A stretch of DNA of 52,685 nucleotides from Comamonadaceae bacterium. GTDB lineage: Bacteria; Pseudomonadota; Gammaproteobacteria; Burkholderiales; Burkholderiaceae_C. Made by a program: the position numbers and the translations under genes. The DNA lies in contig CANFWV010000019.1 of assembly GCA_947450695.1 (NCBI GenBank), positions 1 to 52,685 on the forward strand. Reading direction: 5' to 3'. Of this stretch, positions 1 to 8,764 are shown piece by piece; position 1 is the first letter of the stretch, and every line of letters starts with the position of its first letter. A model generated the notes under the pieces. That model saw only the letters and a list, made by a program, of their open reading frames with translations. It did no database searches and was not told the origin of the DNA.

Positions 1-191
1 ACCGCCGTGGGCGAAATCTCAACGAGATCGACATCAGCCTCACCGGCCAAGCGCAACGCCTCCATGATGCTGACAATGCCCAAGGGTTCATTGTCTGGCC
101 CACTCAGACGCACTTCAGGGGCCATGATTTCACGGTTCAAGCGATGCTTGCGTTCTTCACGGTGACGACGGTCACGAAATTCAGTAGCGAT
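1..191 (-). CDS. infC: translation initiation factor IF-3, N-terminal part (cut by window edge)
   Basis: IF-3 binds the 30S subunit and checks initiator tRNA and start-codon pairing. Only the first 63 codons are inside the window, and the gene runs off at position 1. The visible protein contains the IF-3 N-domain pattern: a basic start ([12 protein letters not shown]), then [14 protein letters not shown] and [11 protein letters not shown]. No ATG or GTG precedes this region in frame. A GAAGGA ribosome-binding site sits 7 nt before an ATC codon at 191-189, giving ATC-GCT-ACT-GAA. Non-AUG starts (AUU, AUC) are a known hallmark of infC and allow IF-3 to repress its own synthesis. An in-frame TTG at 206 is possible but lies upstream of the Shine-Dalgarno sequence. 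The gene follows thrS on the same strand after 94 bp, the usual thrS-infC order. Confidence 0.92.
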   Translation of the reverse strand, partial: MATEFRDRRHREERKHRLNREIMAPEVRLSGPDNEPLGIVSIMEALRLAGEADVDLVEISPTA

Positions 192-203
192 GGTCGAGTC
201 CTT

Positions 204-270
204 CAAATATTGCTATAAAAGCCATAGCAGCTTTCGCCCGCCCCACAAGGACGACAGACTGATTTGATCA
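204..270. repeat. candidate Comamonadaceae-type dispersed intergenic repeat
   Basis: The thrS-infC spacer contains TTGCTATAAAAGCCATAGCA followed by GCTTTCGCCCGCCCCACAAGG and GACTGATTTGATCAA. The first part folds as TGCTAT/ATAGCA. From memory, this layout (a GCTAT...ATAGC hairpin, a GCAGCTT box, then a GATTTGATC end) resembles a short element scattered between genes in Comamonadaceae genomes. I see only one copy in this window, so the repeat nature is an inference. If transcribed, it lies in the thrS-infC mRNA. Confidence 0.35.
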
Positions 271-285
271 ACAAAAGTGAACGAG

Positions 286-2193
286 TCAGGCTTTTTGTGT
301 GATGTCTGAGGCGATTTGCGAGGCAAAGGCATCAAGAGACATCACGCCAAGGTCTTTGTTACCCCGGGCGCGCACTGCAACAGCTCCAGCGGCCTTTTCT
401 TTGTCGCCTACAACAAGGATATAAGGTACCTTCTGCATTGAGTGCTCTCGTATTTTATACGTTATTTTTTCATTACGTAAATCTAGCTGAACCCTAAGCC
501 CTTGATTCTGCAGCGTTTTGACAATTTCGCGACAGTAATCATCTTGCGCTTCAGTGATGTTGAGCACTGACACTTGCACCGGCGCGAGCCAGGTCGGCAG
601 TGCACCGGCATGCTCTTCAATCAAAATCCCAATGAAGCGCTCAAGGCTGCCGACGATCGCGCGGTGCAGCATGACAGGACGATGACGGGCACCGTCTTCG
701 CCGACGTATTCCGCGTCAAGACGTTCTGGCATCGAGAAGTCGACTTGCATCGTGCCGCATTGCCACTGACGGCCCAACGCATCTTTCAGCGTGTATTCAA
801 TTTTGGGGCCGTAGAAAGCCCCATCGCCAGGGGCAATTTCAAACTCGCAACCCGACGCGCGCAAGCTTTCCATCAAGGCATGCTCGGCTTTGTCCCAACT
901 TTCGTCCAACCCAATGCGGGCTTCGGGTCGAGTGGCTACTTTGTAAATAATGTTCTTGAATCCGAAGTCCGTGTAGACCTTCTGCAACAGGGTTGTGTAG
1001 TCGACACACTCTTTGAGAATCTGCTCTTCAGTGCAAAAAATGTGACCGTCATCTTGCGTGAAACCGCGCACACGCATGATGCCGTGCAAGCCACCCGAAG
1101 GCTCATTGCGGTGGCACTGACCGAACTCGCCGTAACGCAGCGGCAGATCACGGTAGCTCTTGATGCCTTGCTTGAAGATCAGGATGTGACCCGGGCAGTT
1201 CATCGGCTTCAGCGCGTATTCGCGCTTTTCGCTTTCGGTCGTGAACATGTTGTCACGGTACTTGTCCCAGTGGCCAGTTTTTTCCCACAGCGTCTTGTCA
1301 ATGATCTGTGGGCCCTTGACCTCTAGGTAACCATTGTCTTGATAGACCTTGCGCATGTACTGCTCGACGCCCTGCCAGACCGTCCAGCCTTTCGGGTGCC
1401 AAAACACCAAACCGGGCGCATGGTCGTCGATGTGAAACAGGTCGAGCTCTTTGCCCAGCTTGCGGTGGTCGCGTTTTTCGGCTTCTTCGAGTTGCGTCAG
1501 GTGCTGCTGCAACTCGTCTTTGCTGGCCCAGGCCGTCCCGTAAATGCGCTGCAACATTTCATTGCGATGGTCGCCGCGCCAATAGGCGCCGGCCAGCTTC
1601 ATGAGTTTGAAAAACTTTAGTTTGCCGGTGCTTGGCACGTGAGGGCCTCGGCACAGATCTTCAAAAGCGCCCTCGCGGTACAGCGAGACGTCTTCGTTGG
1701 CCGGGATGCTGGCGATGATCTCCGCCTTGTAATGCTCACCGATTGATTTGAAATGCGCCACGGCCTCATCACGCGGCAGCACTCGGCGAGTGACCACTTC
1801 ATCTTTGGCTGCGAGCTGTGTCATGCGCTTTTCGATGGCTTCCAAGTCTTCGGGCGTGAACGGGCGCTTGTACGAGAAGTCGTAGAAAAAACCGTTTTCG
1901 ATGACCGGACCGATCGTCACTTGCGCATCCGGGAAAAGCTCCTTCACGGCATAGGCCAATAAGTGCGCGGCCGAGTGACGAATCAGCTCCAGCCCTTCGG
2001 CATCTTTGGCCGTGATGATGGCGAGCGCGCTGTTTGTTTCAATCACGTAACTCGTGTCGACTAACTGGCCATTGACCTTGCCGCCCAACGCCGCTTTAGC
2101 CAAGCCGGCACCAATAGAGGCGGCCACTTCAGCGACAGTGACAGCTTGCGGGAATTCGCGAATGGAGGCGTCGGGAAGCGTGACTTGGATCAT
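286..2193 (-). CDS. thrS: threonyl-tRNA synthetase
   Basis: Charges tRNA-Thr with threonine in the cytoplasm. The roughly 635-residue protein has the full class II layout: an N-terminal TGS domain (about 1-65), the editing domain with an HSAAH motif near residue 75 and a DLCRGPH motif near 180, then the catalytic core with the MNCPGH zinc-binding motif and [10 protein letters not shown], and a C-terminal anticodon-binding domain ([25 protein letters not shown]). I chose the ATG at 2193 because [13 protein letters not shown] sequence is the usual start. An in-frame TTG at 2202 would add three residues. Neither has a clear Shine-Dalgarno sequence. A strong hairpin ends only 18 nt before the ATG (separate entry). 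infC follows on the same strand. Confidence 0.97.
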   Translation of the reverse strand: MIQVTLPDASIREFPQAVTVAEVAASIGAGLAKAALGGKVNGQLVDTSYVIETNSALAIITAKDAEGLELIRHSAAHLLAYAVKELFPDAQVTIGPVIENGFFYDFSYKRPFTPEDLEAIEKRMTQLAAKDEVVTRRVLPRDEAVAHFKSIGEHYKAEIIASIPANEDVSLYREGAFEDLCRGPHVPSTGKLKFFKLMKLAGAYWRGDHRNEMLQRIYGTAWASKDELQQHLTQLEEAEKRDHRKLGKELDLFHIDDHAPGLVFWHPKGWTVWQGVEQYMRKVYQDNGYLEVKGPQIIDKTLWEKTGHWDKYRDNMFTTESEKREYALKPMNCPGHILIFKQGIKSYRDLPLRYGEFGQCHRNEPSGGLHGIMRVRGFTQDDGHIFCTEEQILKECVDYTTLLQKVYTDFGFKNIIYKVATRPEARIGLDESWDKAEHALMESLRASGCEFEIAPGDGAFYGPKIEYTLKDALGRQWQCGTMQVDFSMPERLDAEYVGEDGARHRPVMLHRAIVGSLERFIGILIEEHAGALPTWLAPVQVSVLNITEAQDDYCREIVKTLQNQGLRVQLDLRNEKITYKIREHSMQKVPYILVVGDKEKAAGAVAVRARGNKDLGVMSLDAFASQIASDITQKA

Positions 2194-2211
2194 GGTTTTC
2201 AAAAAGGGAAA

Positions 2212-2242
2212 AGAGAAAGCGCGGACGAGCCGCGCTTTCTCT
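2212..2242 (-). terminator. terminator-shaped hairpin just before thrS (aceA terminator or thrS leader element)
   Basis: Read on the minus strand, a perfect 13-bp stem (AGAGAAAGCGCGG with its complement) closes a 5-nt loop CTCGT and is followed at once by TTTTCCCTTTTT (2201-2212). This is the shape of an intrinsic terminator. It could end aceA transcription, whose stop is 50 bp upstream. The T-tract, however, runs almost into the thrS start codon and leaves no room for a separate thrS promoter after it. It may therefore act inside the thrS leader. Confidence 0.75.
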
Positions 2243-2262
2243 GGATAAGCCGGAATGGCGGG

Positions 2263-2289
2263 ATTTTACGCCGCCCCGGCTCTGCTCAA
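2263..2289 (-). promoter_or_regulatory. weak candidate promoter for thrS
   Basis: On the minus strand TTGAGC (2289-2284) is followed after 15 bp by TAAAAT (2268-2263). The spacer is short and the -35 is imperfect. It is the only promoter-like pair I see between aceA and thrS. If it works, the transcript would begin before the hairpin at 2212-2242. Confidence 0.3.
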
Positions 2290-2291
2290 TC

Positions 2292-3611
2292 TCAGTGGAA
2301 CTGCTCTTCTTCGGTTGAACCGGTTAGAGCCGTCACGCTAGACTTGCCGCCTTGAATGGCGGTGGTGACTTCATCGAAGTAACCGGTGCCAACTTCTTGC
2401 TGGTGCGACACAAAGGTGTAGCCACGGTCGCGGGCTGCGAATTCAGGCTCTTGCACCTTCTCGATGTAGGCCGTCATACCGCGCTTGACATAGTCTTGCG
2501 ATAAGTCATACATGTTGTACCACATGGAGTGAATGCCAGCGAGCGTGATGAACTGGTACTTGTAACCCATGGCGCCGAGCTCGCGCTGAAACTTGGCGAT
2601 GGTCGCATCGTCCAAGTTTTTCTTCCAATTGAACGACGGCGAGCAGTTGTAGGCCAGCATTTTGCCGGGGTGTACTTTGTGCACAGCGTCAGCAAATTTC
2701 TTGGCAAATGCCAAGTCTGGCGTACCGGTTTCGCACCACACCAAGTCGGCGTAATGGGCGTAGGCCACAGCGCGAGCAATCGCTTGGTCCATGCCCTTAC
2801 GGGTTTTGTAAAAACCCTCAGAGGTGCGCTCGCCAGTCAAGAAAGGTTTGTCTAGCTCATCGTAATCCGAGGTCAACAGGTCAGCGGCTTCAGCATCCGT
2901 ACGGGCAATCACCAGCGTCGGCACGCCGCAGACGTCGGCAGCCATGCGGGCAGCGATCAGCTTTTGGCAGGCTTCGCGTGTCGGTAACAACACCTTGCCG
3001 CCCATATGGCCACACTTCTTGACGGAGGCCAGTTGATCTTCCCAGTGCACCGCACCTGCACCCGCTTTTATCATGGACTTCATCAACTCGAAGGCATTCA
3101 GCACGCCGCCGAAACCGGCTTCAGCATCGGCCACGATAGGAGCGAAGTAATCGATGTAATCCTTGTCGCCCGTGTCAATGCCTTTGGCATGCTGAATTTC
3201 GTCCGCACGGCGGAAAGTGTTGTTGATTGTTTCAACGACCTTAGGCACCGAGTCCACCGGGTACAGCGATTGGTCAGGGTACATCGAGGAGTACGTGTTG
3301 TTGTCAGCAGCAACCTGCCAACCCGACAAGTAAATCGCCTTCACACCGGCCTTGACCTGCTGCATGGCTTGGCCGCCCGTTAACGCGCCCAGCGTATTAA
3401 CGTACGCCTCGGTATGCAGCAAGTTCCAGAGCTTTTCAGCACCGCGGCGGGCCAACGTGTGTTCAATAGGAAACGATCCGCGAAGGCGAACGACGTCAGC
3501 GGCGCTGTAACCGCGTTTGATGCCCTTCCAGCGAGGGTTAGTTGCCCAATCTTTTTCGAGAACGGCAATTTGCTGTTCGCGGCTGAGTTGTTCGGTGAGG
3601 TGCTGTGGCAT
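2292..3611 (-). CDS. aceA: isocitrate lyase
   Basis: Cleaves isocitrate to glyoxylate and succinate, the first step of the glyoxylate shunt, needed for growth on acetate, fatty acids or malonate-derived acetyl-CoA. The 439-residue protein carries the catalytic KKCGHMGGK motif near residue 190 (active-site Cys) and the family signatures [23 protein letters not shown] and YNCSPSFNW. Length fits the short bacterial class. The ATG at 3611 is preceded by AGGAG at 7 nt. No malate synthase gene is in the window. The 300-bp upstream region is AT-rich and holds a perfect inverted repeat, suggesting specific control. Confidence 0.97.
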   Translation of the reverse strand: MPQHLTEQLSREQQIAVLEKDWATNPRWKGIKRGYSAADVVRLRGSFPIEHTLARRGAEKLWNLLHTEAYVNTLGALTGGQAMQQVKAGVKAIYLSGWQVAADNNTYSSMYPDQSLYPVDSVPKVVETINNTFRRADEIQHAKGIDTGDKDYIDYFAPIVADAEAGFGGVLNAFELMKSMIKAGAGAVHWEDQLASVKKCGHMGGKVLLPTREACQKLIAARMAADVCGVPTLVIARTDAEAADLLTSDYDELDKPFLTGERTSEGFYKTRKGMDQAIARAVAYAHYADLVWCETGTPDLAFAKKFADAVHKVHPGKMLAYNCSPSFNWKKNLDDATIAKFQRELGAMGYKYQFITLAGIHSMWYNMYDLSQDYVKRGMTAYIEKVQEPEFAARDRGYTFVSHQQEVGTGYFDEVTTAIQGGKSSVTALTGSTEEEQFH

Positions 3612-3914
3612 GTGATCACTCCTGAAGTTAAAAAAACCGTTACAACAAACTAGGTGACAGGGGTAGCGAGGTTTTCTCGCTGAAGGCCAAGTTCCGTGCT
3701 TGTTGACCGCTTCACTTTAAGTCTTTGAGGGCCGATTCAACAGCTCTTATGTCTTATATAAGATATAAATTTTTCCGTTTAAAATCAATAAGATAGAGAT
3801 CATATTCCACAATACAAAAAGTAATTTCTCATATTGAGAAATTATTGTGCAGCGCAGCATCGAACAATCCCGCATTGTGAAAATTAGTTTGATGTCGTGG
3901 AAAACGAATCACAT
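3612..3914. other. intergenic region between aceA and potI, no gene seen
   Basis: This 303-bp stretch has no convincing coding frame. It is clearly more AT-rich than its neighbours from about 3730 to 3860, consistent with the aceA promoter. It contains a short palindrome CTTATATAAG near 3753 and a longer inverted repeat at 3822-3844. I see no strong terminator for the pot operon that ends at 3915. Confidence 0.6.
3822..3844. promoter_or_regulatory. perfect inverted repeat, candidate operator upstream of aceA
   Basis: TAATTTCTCA and TGAGAAATTA form exact 10-bp arms around a TAT centre. The 23-bp site lies about 210 bp before the aceA start in an AT-rich stretch. The symmetry and size fit a dimeric transcription factor. 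I do not recognise the regulator. Confidence 0.5.
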
Positions 3915-4766
3915 TCATGCGCTGACGCTCACGGCGGCGTTGACCTCACGCAACCGCAGGCGCTGCTGCCTAGCCACGTAGACGCTATAAACAATGACAC
4001 CCATGCTGACCAAGGAAATCAACAAAGTGGCAGCCGCATAGATCGACGGGTTGATGCCGCGTCGTGCGTAGCTGAAGATCACTTGCGGCAACGTTGTCAC
4101 ACCAGGACCTGACAAGAATTCAGAAATCACCACATCGTCGAACGATAGCGTGAATGTCAACAGCCAAGCAGCCACCATGGCCGGTGCAATGCTCGGGAGC
4201 GTGACCAGAAAAAACACCTGCAGCGGCCGACAACCCAAATCCATTGCAGCCTCTTCAATCGAGCGGTCTACTTCACGCAGCCGCGACTGAATCACCACCG
4301 TCGCATAAGCCATGCCTAGCAAGGTGTGCCCAAGCACAATAGTGCCCATACCGCGGTCTGGCCAGCCTGTGATGCGCTGCACAGCCACCATCAAGAGCAG
4401 CAGCGACAAGCCAATGATCACCTCGGGCATCACCAGTGGCGCATTGACTAGACCCATGAAAATTGGCCGGCCTCGAAATCGCTCGTAACGCACTAGAACA
4501 AAAGCAGCCATCGATCCAAGAATGGCCGACAGTGTGGCAGTCACAAGCGCCACATTAAGTGACAACATGAAACCCTCAACCAAACGCGTATCGGCCCACA
4601 GGGCGCTGTACCAGCGCCAAGAAAAGCCGGTGAAGACGCCGTCTTGACGCGTACTATTGAAAGAAAAAACAATTAAGAAGACCAACGGCGCGTACAAAAA
4701 GAGATAGACCACCAGCAACCAGATGCGACCCAGATGTGCCTGAAGAAAACGATTGATCGCGCGCAT
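3915..4766 (-). CDS. potI: polyamine ABC transporter, inner-membrane permease (PotI-like)
   Basis: Second permease subunit of a putrescine/polyamine importer in the inner membrane. The 283-residue protein begins with a hydrophobic segment (LVVYLFLYAPLVFLIVFSF) and has about six membrane spans. The cytoplasmic coupling loop is EEAAMDLGCRPLQVFFLVTLP, the EAA motif that docks on the ATPase. It starts 1 nt after potH ends and is the last gene of a potF-potG-potH-potI operon, the same order as in E. coli. Substrate within the polyamine group (putrescine or spermidine) cannot be fixed from sequence. Confidence 0.93.
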   Translation of the reverse strand: MRAINRFLQAHLGRIWLLVVYLFLYAPLVFLIVFSFNSTRQDGVFTGFSWRWYSALWADTRLVEGFMLSLNVALVTATLSAILGSMAAFVLVRYERFRGRPIFMGLVNAPLVMPEVIIGLSLLLLMVAVQRITGWPDRGMGTIVLGHTLLGMAYATVVIQSRLREVDRSIEEAAMDLGCRPLQVFFLVTLPSIAPAMVAAWLLTFTLSFDDVVISEFLSGPGVTTLPQVIFSYARRGINPSIYAAATLLISLVSMGVIVYSVYVARQQRLRLREVNAAVSVSA

Positions 4767-4767
4767 G

Positions 4768-5715
4768 TCAGACCACCGATTTCACGCCTGAATTCGTACG
4801 CGGCTCAGCACTGTAATGGTAGTAAAGCGCCAATGGAATAAGAATCAGAAAAATCATGACAACGGCCAAGGCCGAGGCGCGAGGCCAGTTGTTGCTGCTG
4901 AACATTTCGTCCCACACCACACGCCCTATCGTGATGTTTTCAGCCCCGCCCAGCAGAGAAGGAATCACAAACTCACCGATGCACGGAATGAAGACCAGCA
5001 TCGCTCCCGAGACAATTCCGGCCTTGCTCAAAGGCACGGTAATGAGCCAGAAAGCTTGCCATGGGCTGGCGCCGAGATCATGCGCAGCCTCCAACAAACT
5101 GAGATCCATTTTCACCAGCGTGGCGTACAGCGGCAACACCATGAAGGGCAAGTACACATAGGTCATACCGACCAGCATTGAGATGTCGGTGTAAAGCATG
5201 TGGATCGGCTCGTTGATCAGACCGAGCGCCATCAAGGCGTTGTTGATGAGGCCTTGATCGGCGAGGATCCCCTTCCAAGCGTAGACGCGCAGCAAGAAAG
5301 ACGTCCAGAACGGCAGCATCACCAACATCAACAAAGCTGGCCGAATAGTCGGCCTTGAACGCGCAATGAAGTACGCAAACGGATAACCGGTCAGTAAACA
5401 AAACAAAGTCGTTAAGCAGGCGTACTTCACCGAGGTCACGTACGCGTCCATGTAAATGGTTCGGCCAAAACCAGCGCTGGCATCCCGAAAAATGGCGGCA
5501 TAATTATCGTACTTGAAGACCAAGCGCCAAACACCGTCGGCCGAAGCAATCAAGGGCGCAAACGGGTCCACGCCAATGCCCATGTCGGTGATGCTGATGC
5601 GCAGCAAAATCAGACAAGGCAAGACGAAAAAAACCAGCAGCCAAAGAAACGGCACGCCGATGACAAAGCGACGCCCGGGCCCAAACTTAAACGCCAACAG
5701 ATCTTTCATAGCCAC
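4768..5715 (-). CDS. potH: polyamine ABC transporter, inner-membrane permease (PotH-like)
   Basis: First permease subunit of the importer. The 315-residue protein has an N-terminal span (FLWLLVFFVLPCLILLRISI), a large periplasmic loop and five further spans. The EAA loop reads LLEAAHDLGASPWQAFWLITVPLS. It lies 4 bp downstream of the ATPase gene and 1 bp upstream of potI, so the three are surely cotranscribed. The pairing of two different permeases with one ATPase and one binding protein is the standard Pot complex. Confidence 0.93.
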   Translation of the reverse strand: MAMKDLLAFKFGPGRRFVIGVPFLWLLVFFVLPCLILLRISITDMGIGVDPFAPLIASADGVWRLVFKYDNYAAIFRDASAGFGRTIYMDAYVTSVKYACLTTLFCLLTGYPFAYFIARSRPTIRPALLMLVMLPFWTSFLLRVYAWKGILADQGLINNALMALGLINEPIHMLYTDISMLVGMTYVYLPFMVLPLYATLVKMDLSLLEAAHDLGASPWQAFWLITVPLSKAGIVSGAMLVFIPCIGEFVIPSLLGGAENITIGRVVWDEMFSSNNWPRASALAVVMIFLILIPLALYYHYSAEPRTNSGVKSVV

Positions 5716-5719
5716 GGCT

Positions 5720-6832
5720 TTATAAGCTCAGTGTCACGGCGGATGAGTCGCTCCACCAGAAATACACCACATCGTTCCAAGTGATGCCGGTCAGGTCTTG
5801 CCGCGCCGTGTTGCTGTCGGTGATCTTCACTGATTTGCCATTAGACATGTCCACGATGAAGGTGCTGTAGCTGCCAAAGTAGGCGACCTCCCGGACAGTA
5901 CCCATGAAGAGGTTATGCGCCGCAACAGGCCGACTTTTAGCCATGTTGATTTTTTCAGGACGGACGGCAACGGCCAACGCCATCCCAGGCGTCCCCGCGA
6001 CGCCATGTCCGACATGGATCACGCCCTCAGGCGTGGTGATCTCGCAACGATCAGGCTCATCCAGACTGAGCACACCGTCAAACAGATTAGCCTGTCCAAT
6101 GAAGTCAGCGACAAAGCGGCAATTTGGATGTTCATATATCTCACGCGGCGTGCCCACCTGCAATACGCGCCCCTGGTTCATCACAGCAATGCGCGAGGCC
6201 ATCGACATGGCTTCTTCTTGGTCGTGCGTGACCATCACGCAGGTCACGCCGACAGTCTCAATGATGTTGACCAACTCGAACTGGGTTTGCTCGCGGAGTT
6301 TTTTATCGAGCGCTCCCAAAGGCTCGTCAAGCAACAAAAGTTGCGGTCGTTTGGCCAAGCTGCGAGCCAAAGCGACACGCTGCTGCTGGCCACCCGAAAG
6401 CTGATGCGGCTTGCGCTTAGCAAGTGCCGTGAGCTGCACCAGCCGCAACATCTCCTCGACCCGCTCAGCGATCTCTGCCTTAGGCAGGCCTTCACGCTTC
6501 AGCCCAAACGCGATGTTGTCCCAAACGCTGAGGTGCGGAAACAGCGCATAAGACTGGAACATCATGTTGATCGGCCGCTCATAGGGCTGTAGCAAGGTGA
6601 TGTCCACGCCATCCAACATCACCGACCCTGAGGTCGGCGACTCAAAGCCGGCCAACATGCGCAACAGGGTCGACTTGCCACAGCCAGAACTGCCAAGCAG
6701 TGCAAAGATTTCGCCCTTCTTGACGTTCAATGACACGTCATCAACAGCGGTCACATCGTCAAAAAGTTTGGTAATGCCGTCAGCTTTCAAAAATCCATCG
6801 GTGCGTGCAACAGGCGGATTCATGTCGTTCAC
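5720..6832 (-). CDS. potG: polyamine ABC transporter, ATP-binding subunit (PotG-like)
   Basis: Cytoplasmic ATPase that powers uptake through PotH/PotI. The 370-residue protein shows Walker A GSSGCGKST near residue 48, Q-loop MMFQSYALFPH, ABC signature LSGGQQQRVALARS near 144, Walker B LLLLDEPLGALD and switch histidine VTHDQEEA. The C-terminal 120 residues form the TOBE-type regulatory domain (VRPEKI) usual for Pot and Mal ATPases. Its start overlaps the potF stop by 4 nt (ATGA). Confidence 0.95.
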   Translation of the reverse strand: MNDMNPPVARTDGFLKADGITKLFDDVTAVDDVSLNVKKGEIFALLGSSGCGKSTLLRMLAGFESPTSGSVMLDGVDITLLQPYERPINMMFQSYALFPHLSVWDNIAFGLKREGLPKAEIAERVEEMLRLVQLTALAKRKPHQLSGGQQQRVALARSLAKRPQLLLLDEPLGALDKKLREQTQFELVNIIETVGVTCVMVTHDQEEAMSMASRIAVMNQGRVLQVGTPREIYEHPNCRFVADFIGQANLFDGVLSLDEPDRCEITTPEGVIHVGHGVAGTPGMALAVAVRPEKINMAKSRPVAAHNLFMGTVREVAYFGSYSTFIVDMSNGKSVKITDSNTARQDLTGITWNDVVYFWWSDSSAVTLSL

Positions 6833-7959
6833 TGCCCTCTTTTGAAGGCCGTGAACGCATTCGCCATCGAGGCCCTTGCTTCGTTGCTGAAACTGGCCGG
6901 AGAGACCATTTTTTGTAGATTAGCCGCGTCCGGGAAGACCGCTTTGTCATGAGCGATTAGTGCCATCACTTTGGGCAGACTGGCCATGTTCGCGGTGGCA
7001 TAACGCAACTCGTTGGTCAGCGAGGCAGAGACCTCGGGGCGTAGAAAATAGTTCATGAAGGCATGCGCGTTATTGGGGTGTTTGGCATCTTTGGGAATCG
7101 CCAGCGTGTCAAAAAAGATCAACCCCCCAGTGCTTGGCAACAGCGCTTCAATGTCCTGACCATTCTTGTTTTCGATCGCGCGCTGTCGGGCGATATTAAT
7201 GTCCCCCGCCCAAGCCAACGCCACACAAGCCTTACCCCCGGCCAAGTCGTCAATCATGGTGCTGCTGAACATCCGAATGTCTGGCCGCACCTTGGCCAGC
7301 AAGGCGGCAGCCGCCTGATGATCAGCCGGCTCGTTCGAATATGCATTCTTGCCCAAGTAATGCAAGGCCGGCGGGATCACTTCAGTCGGTGAATCTAAAA
7401 AGGCGATGCCACAGGACTTGAGTTTATCGGCATATGACGGATTAAAAACCAACTCCCAAGCGTTGCCAGGCAGGGGCGTATTGCCCAGCGCAGCAGCGAC
7501 TTTGCCTTTGTTGATACCAACGGTGGTGAAGCTCCAGGCCCAGGGCAGCAAATATTGATTACCGGGGTCAATCGCCGACAGCTTGGCCATGATGGCAGGG
7601 TCGAGATTTACTTCGTTTGGCAACTTGGCTTTGTCGAGTTTGAGCAGCAAGCCACCGTCGATTTGCGGCTTGGCAAACACCGCGCCGGGCACCACGATGT
7701 CGTAGCCGGTGTTGCCTGCGACCAGCTTGGCGTGCAGGGCTTCGTTGTTTTCAAAGGTCTGGTAGTTGACCTTGATGCCGGTTTCTTGCGTGAAGTTGGC
7801 CACCATGTCCTGGGCGATGTAGTCGGGCCAGTTGTAGATGTTCAGAATTTTTTCTTCTGCGCCAGCGGCGGTTGCGGCGGTTGTCTCTGTCCCGTCTTTC
7901 TTGCCGCAGGCCGTCAAGGCCAGCGCTGACAAGGCAAAAGACCACAGGTACTTGTTCAT
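6829..7959 (-). CDS. potF: polyamine-binding protein (PotF-like), predicted lipoprotein
   Basis: Captures polyamine outside the inner membrane and delivers it to PotHI. The 376-residue protein has an N-terminal signal ending in LALTACG; this is a lipobox with Cys18, so the protein is probably membrane-anchored rather than freely soluble as E. coli PotF is. PotD/PotF features follow: LNIYNWPDYI, FTQETGIKVNYQTFENNEAL, YDIVVPG, and a C-terminal HAFMNYFLRPE stretch. It is the first gene of the operon. A TACAAT-like -10 is present on the minus strand at 8035-8030, about 70 bp upstream, without a good -35. Confidence 0.93.
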   Translation of the reverse strand: MNKYLWSFALSALALTACGKKDGTETTAATAAGAEEKILNIYNWPDYIAQDMVANFTQETGIKVNYQTFENNEALHAKLVAGNTGYDIVVPGAVFAKPQIDGGLLLKLDKAKLPNEVNLDPAIMAKLSAIDPGNQYLLPWAWSFTTVGINKGKVAAALGNTPLPGNAWELVFNPSYADKLKSCGIAFLDSPTEVIPPALHYLGKNAYSNEPADHQAAAALLAKVRPDIRMFSSTMIDDLAGGKACVALAWAGDINIARQRAIENKNGQDIEALLPSTGGLIFFDTLAIPKDAKHPNNAHAFMNYFLRPEVSASLTNELRYATANMASLPKVMALIAHDKAVFPDAANLQKMVSPASFSNEARASMANAFTAFKRGQ

Positions 7960-8074
7960 GATGTTGTTGAGTCCGAGAAGCAGGTTGCAGCAAGCGCCTA
8001 GCCACCTCTGGCCGGCTTGAGAAAAGCGGATTGTAAGAGCTATCTGAGTCGAATTGCGCGAGCTAGCAAGGCGC

Positions 8075-8764
8075 TCAGACCGTCACGCACCAGGGTGCGG
8101 TGTCGTGCACCAAACCCATCCACAAAGCCCAAACCGAACTGGCCAACAAAGCCGCACCGGCCAGCCGGATGGCCCATGCGCCTGACTCAGGGCCTCGCAG
8201 CCTCAACCATAACCACGGACCGGCCATCAGACTGATGCCGCTGCCCACGGCAAAGAGCGCCATAACGCCCGCCCCTTGGACGGCGCTGGGGCTGAGAGCG
8301 GCCACCAGTAAAGCCGAATACAGCAAGCCGCATGGCAACAGCGACCACGCCGCACCGAGCACCAATGGCGCAGAGGCACTGGCCGCCTTGCCAGAACCCT
8401 GTGTGGCGTTGCGGATACGACGCCAAACTTTGCGGGCACTCACGTCAAGCCATAGCGGTTGACGTGCTTGCAACAGCAACATCAAGCCCAACAAGGCCGC
8501 GGCCACATGCAGCAGGGTCCAAACCGGACGCAATGCTGCAGACTGAATGCTCAGCCATCCCAGACCTTGCATCGAAGCCGCCGCCAAACCGCCCAAGGTG
8601 GAATAGCCGACCAGCCGACCGACCTGAAATGTCCACAGTGCGCGAGCATTGGTGCCAGCATCTGATCGCCCCATCGCCGCGCAAGCAGCTCCGCACATAG
8701 CCACGCAATGAGGCCCACCCGCGAGTCCCATGAGCAAGGCGGTAGCGGCCAGACTGGTTTGCAT
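8075..8764 (-). CDS. TauE/SafE-type (DsbD_2-like) inner-membrane protein linked to cbb3 genes
   Basis: A 229-residue membrane protein with about six hydrophobic segments. Near residue 17 it has GPHCVAMCG, the GxxHCxxMCG motif of the cytochrome-c-biogenesis-like transmembrane family often annotated as sulfite exporter TauE/SafE. Its ATG directly abuts the hemN stop (TAAATG), so it is translated with hemN. As I recall, a relative sits between hemN and ccoS in Pseudomonas aeruginosa (PA1547), which suggests a role in metal or thiol handling for oxidase assembly rather than sulfite export. That role is an inference; the exact function is unknown to me. Confidence 0.8.
   Translation of the reverse strand: MQTSLAATALLMGLAGGPHCVAMCGAACAAMGRSDAGTNARALWTFQVGRLVGYSTLGGLAAASMQGLGWLSIQSAALRPVWTLLHVAAALLGLMLLLQARQPLWLDVSARKVWRRIRNATQGSGKAASASAPLVLGAAWSLLPCGLLYSALLVAALSPSAVQGAGVMALFAVGSGISLMAGPWLWLRLRGPESGAWAIRLAGAALLASSVWALWMGLVHDTAPWCVTV

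Noticed and set aside
264..271. TTGATCAA near infC as an FNR site
   Set aside because: The two halves touch; the 4-bp spacer needed for FNR is missing.
574..1326. A 250-codon frame antisense to thrS
   Set aside because: Lies wholly within conserved thrS and has no family-like motif.
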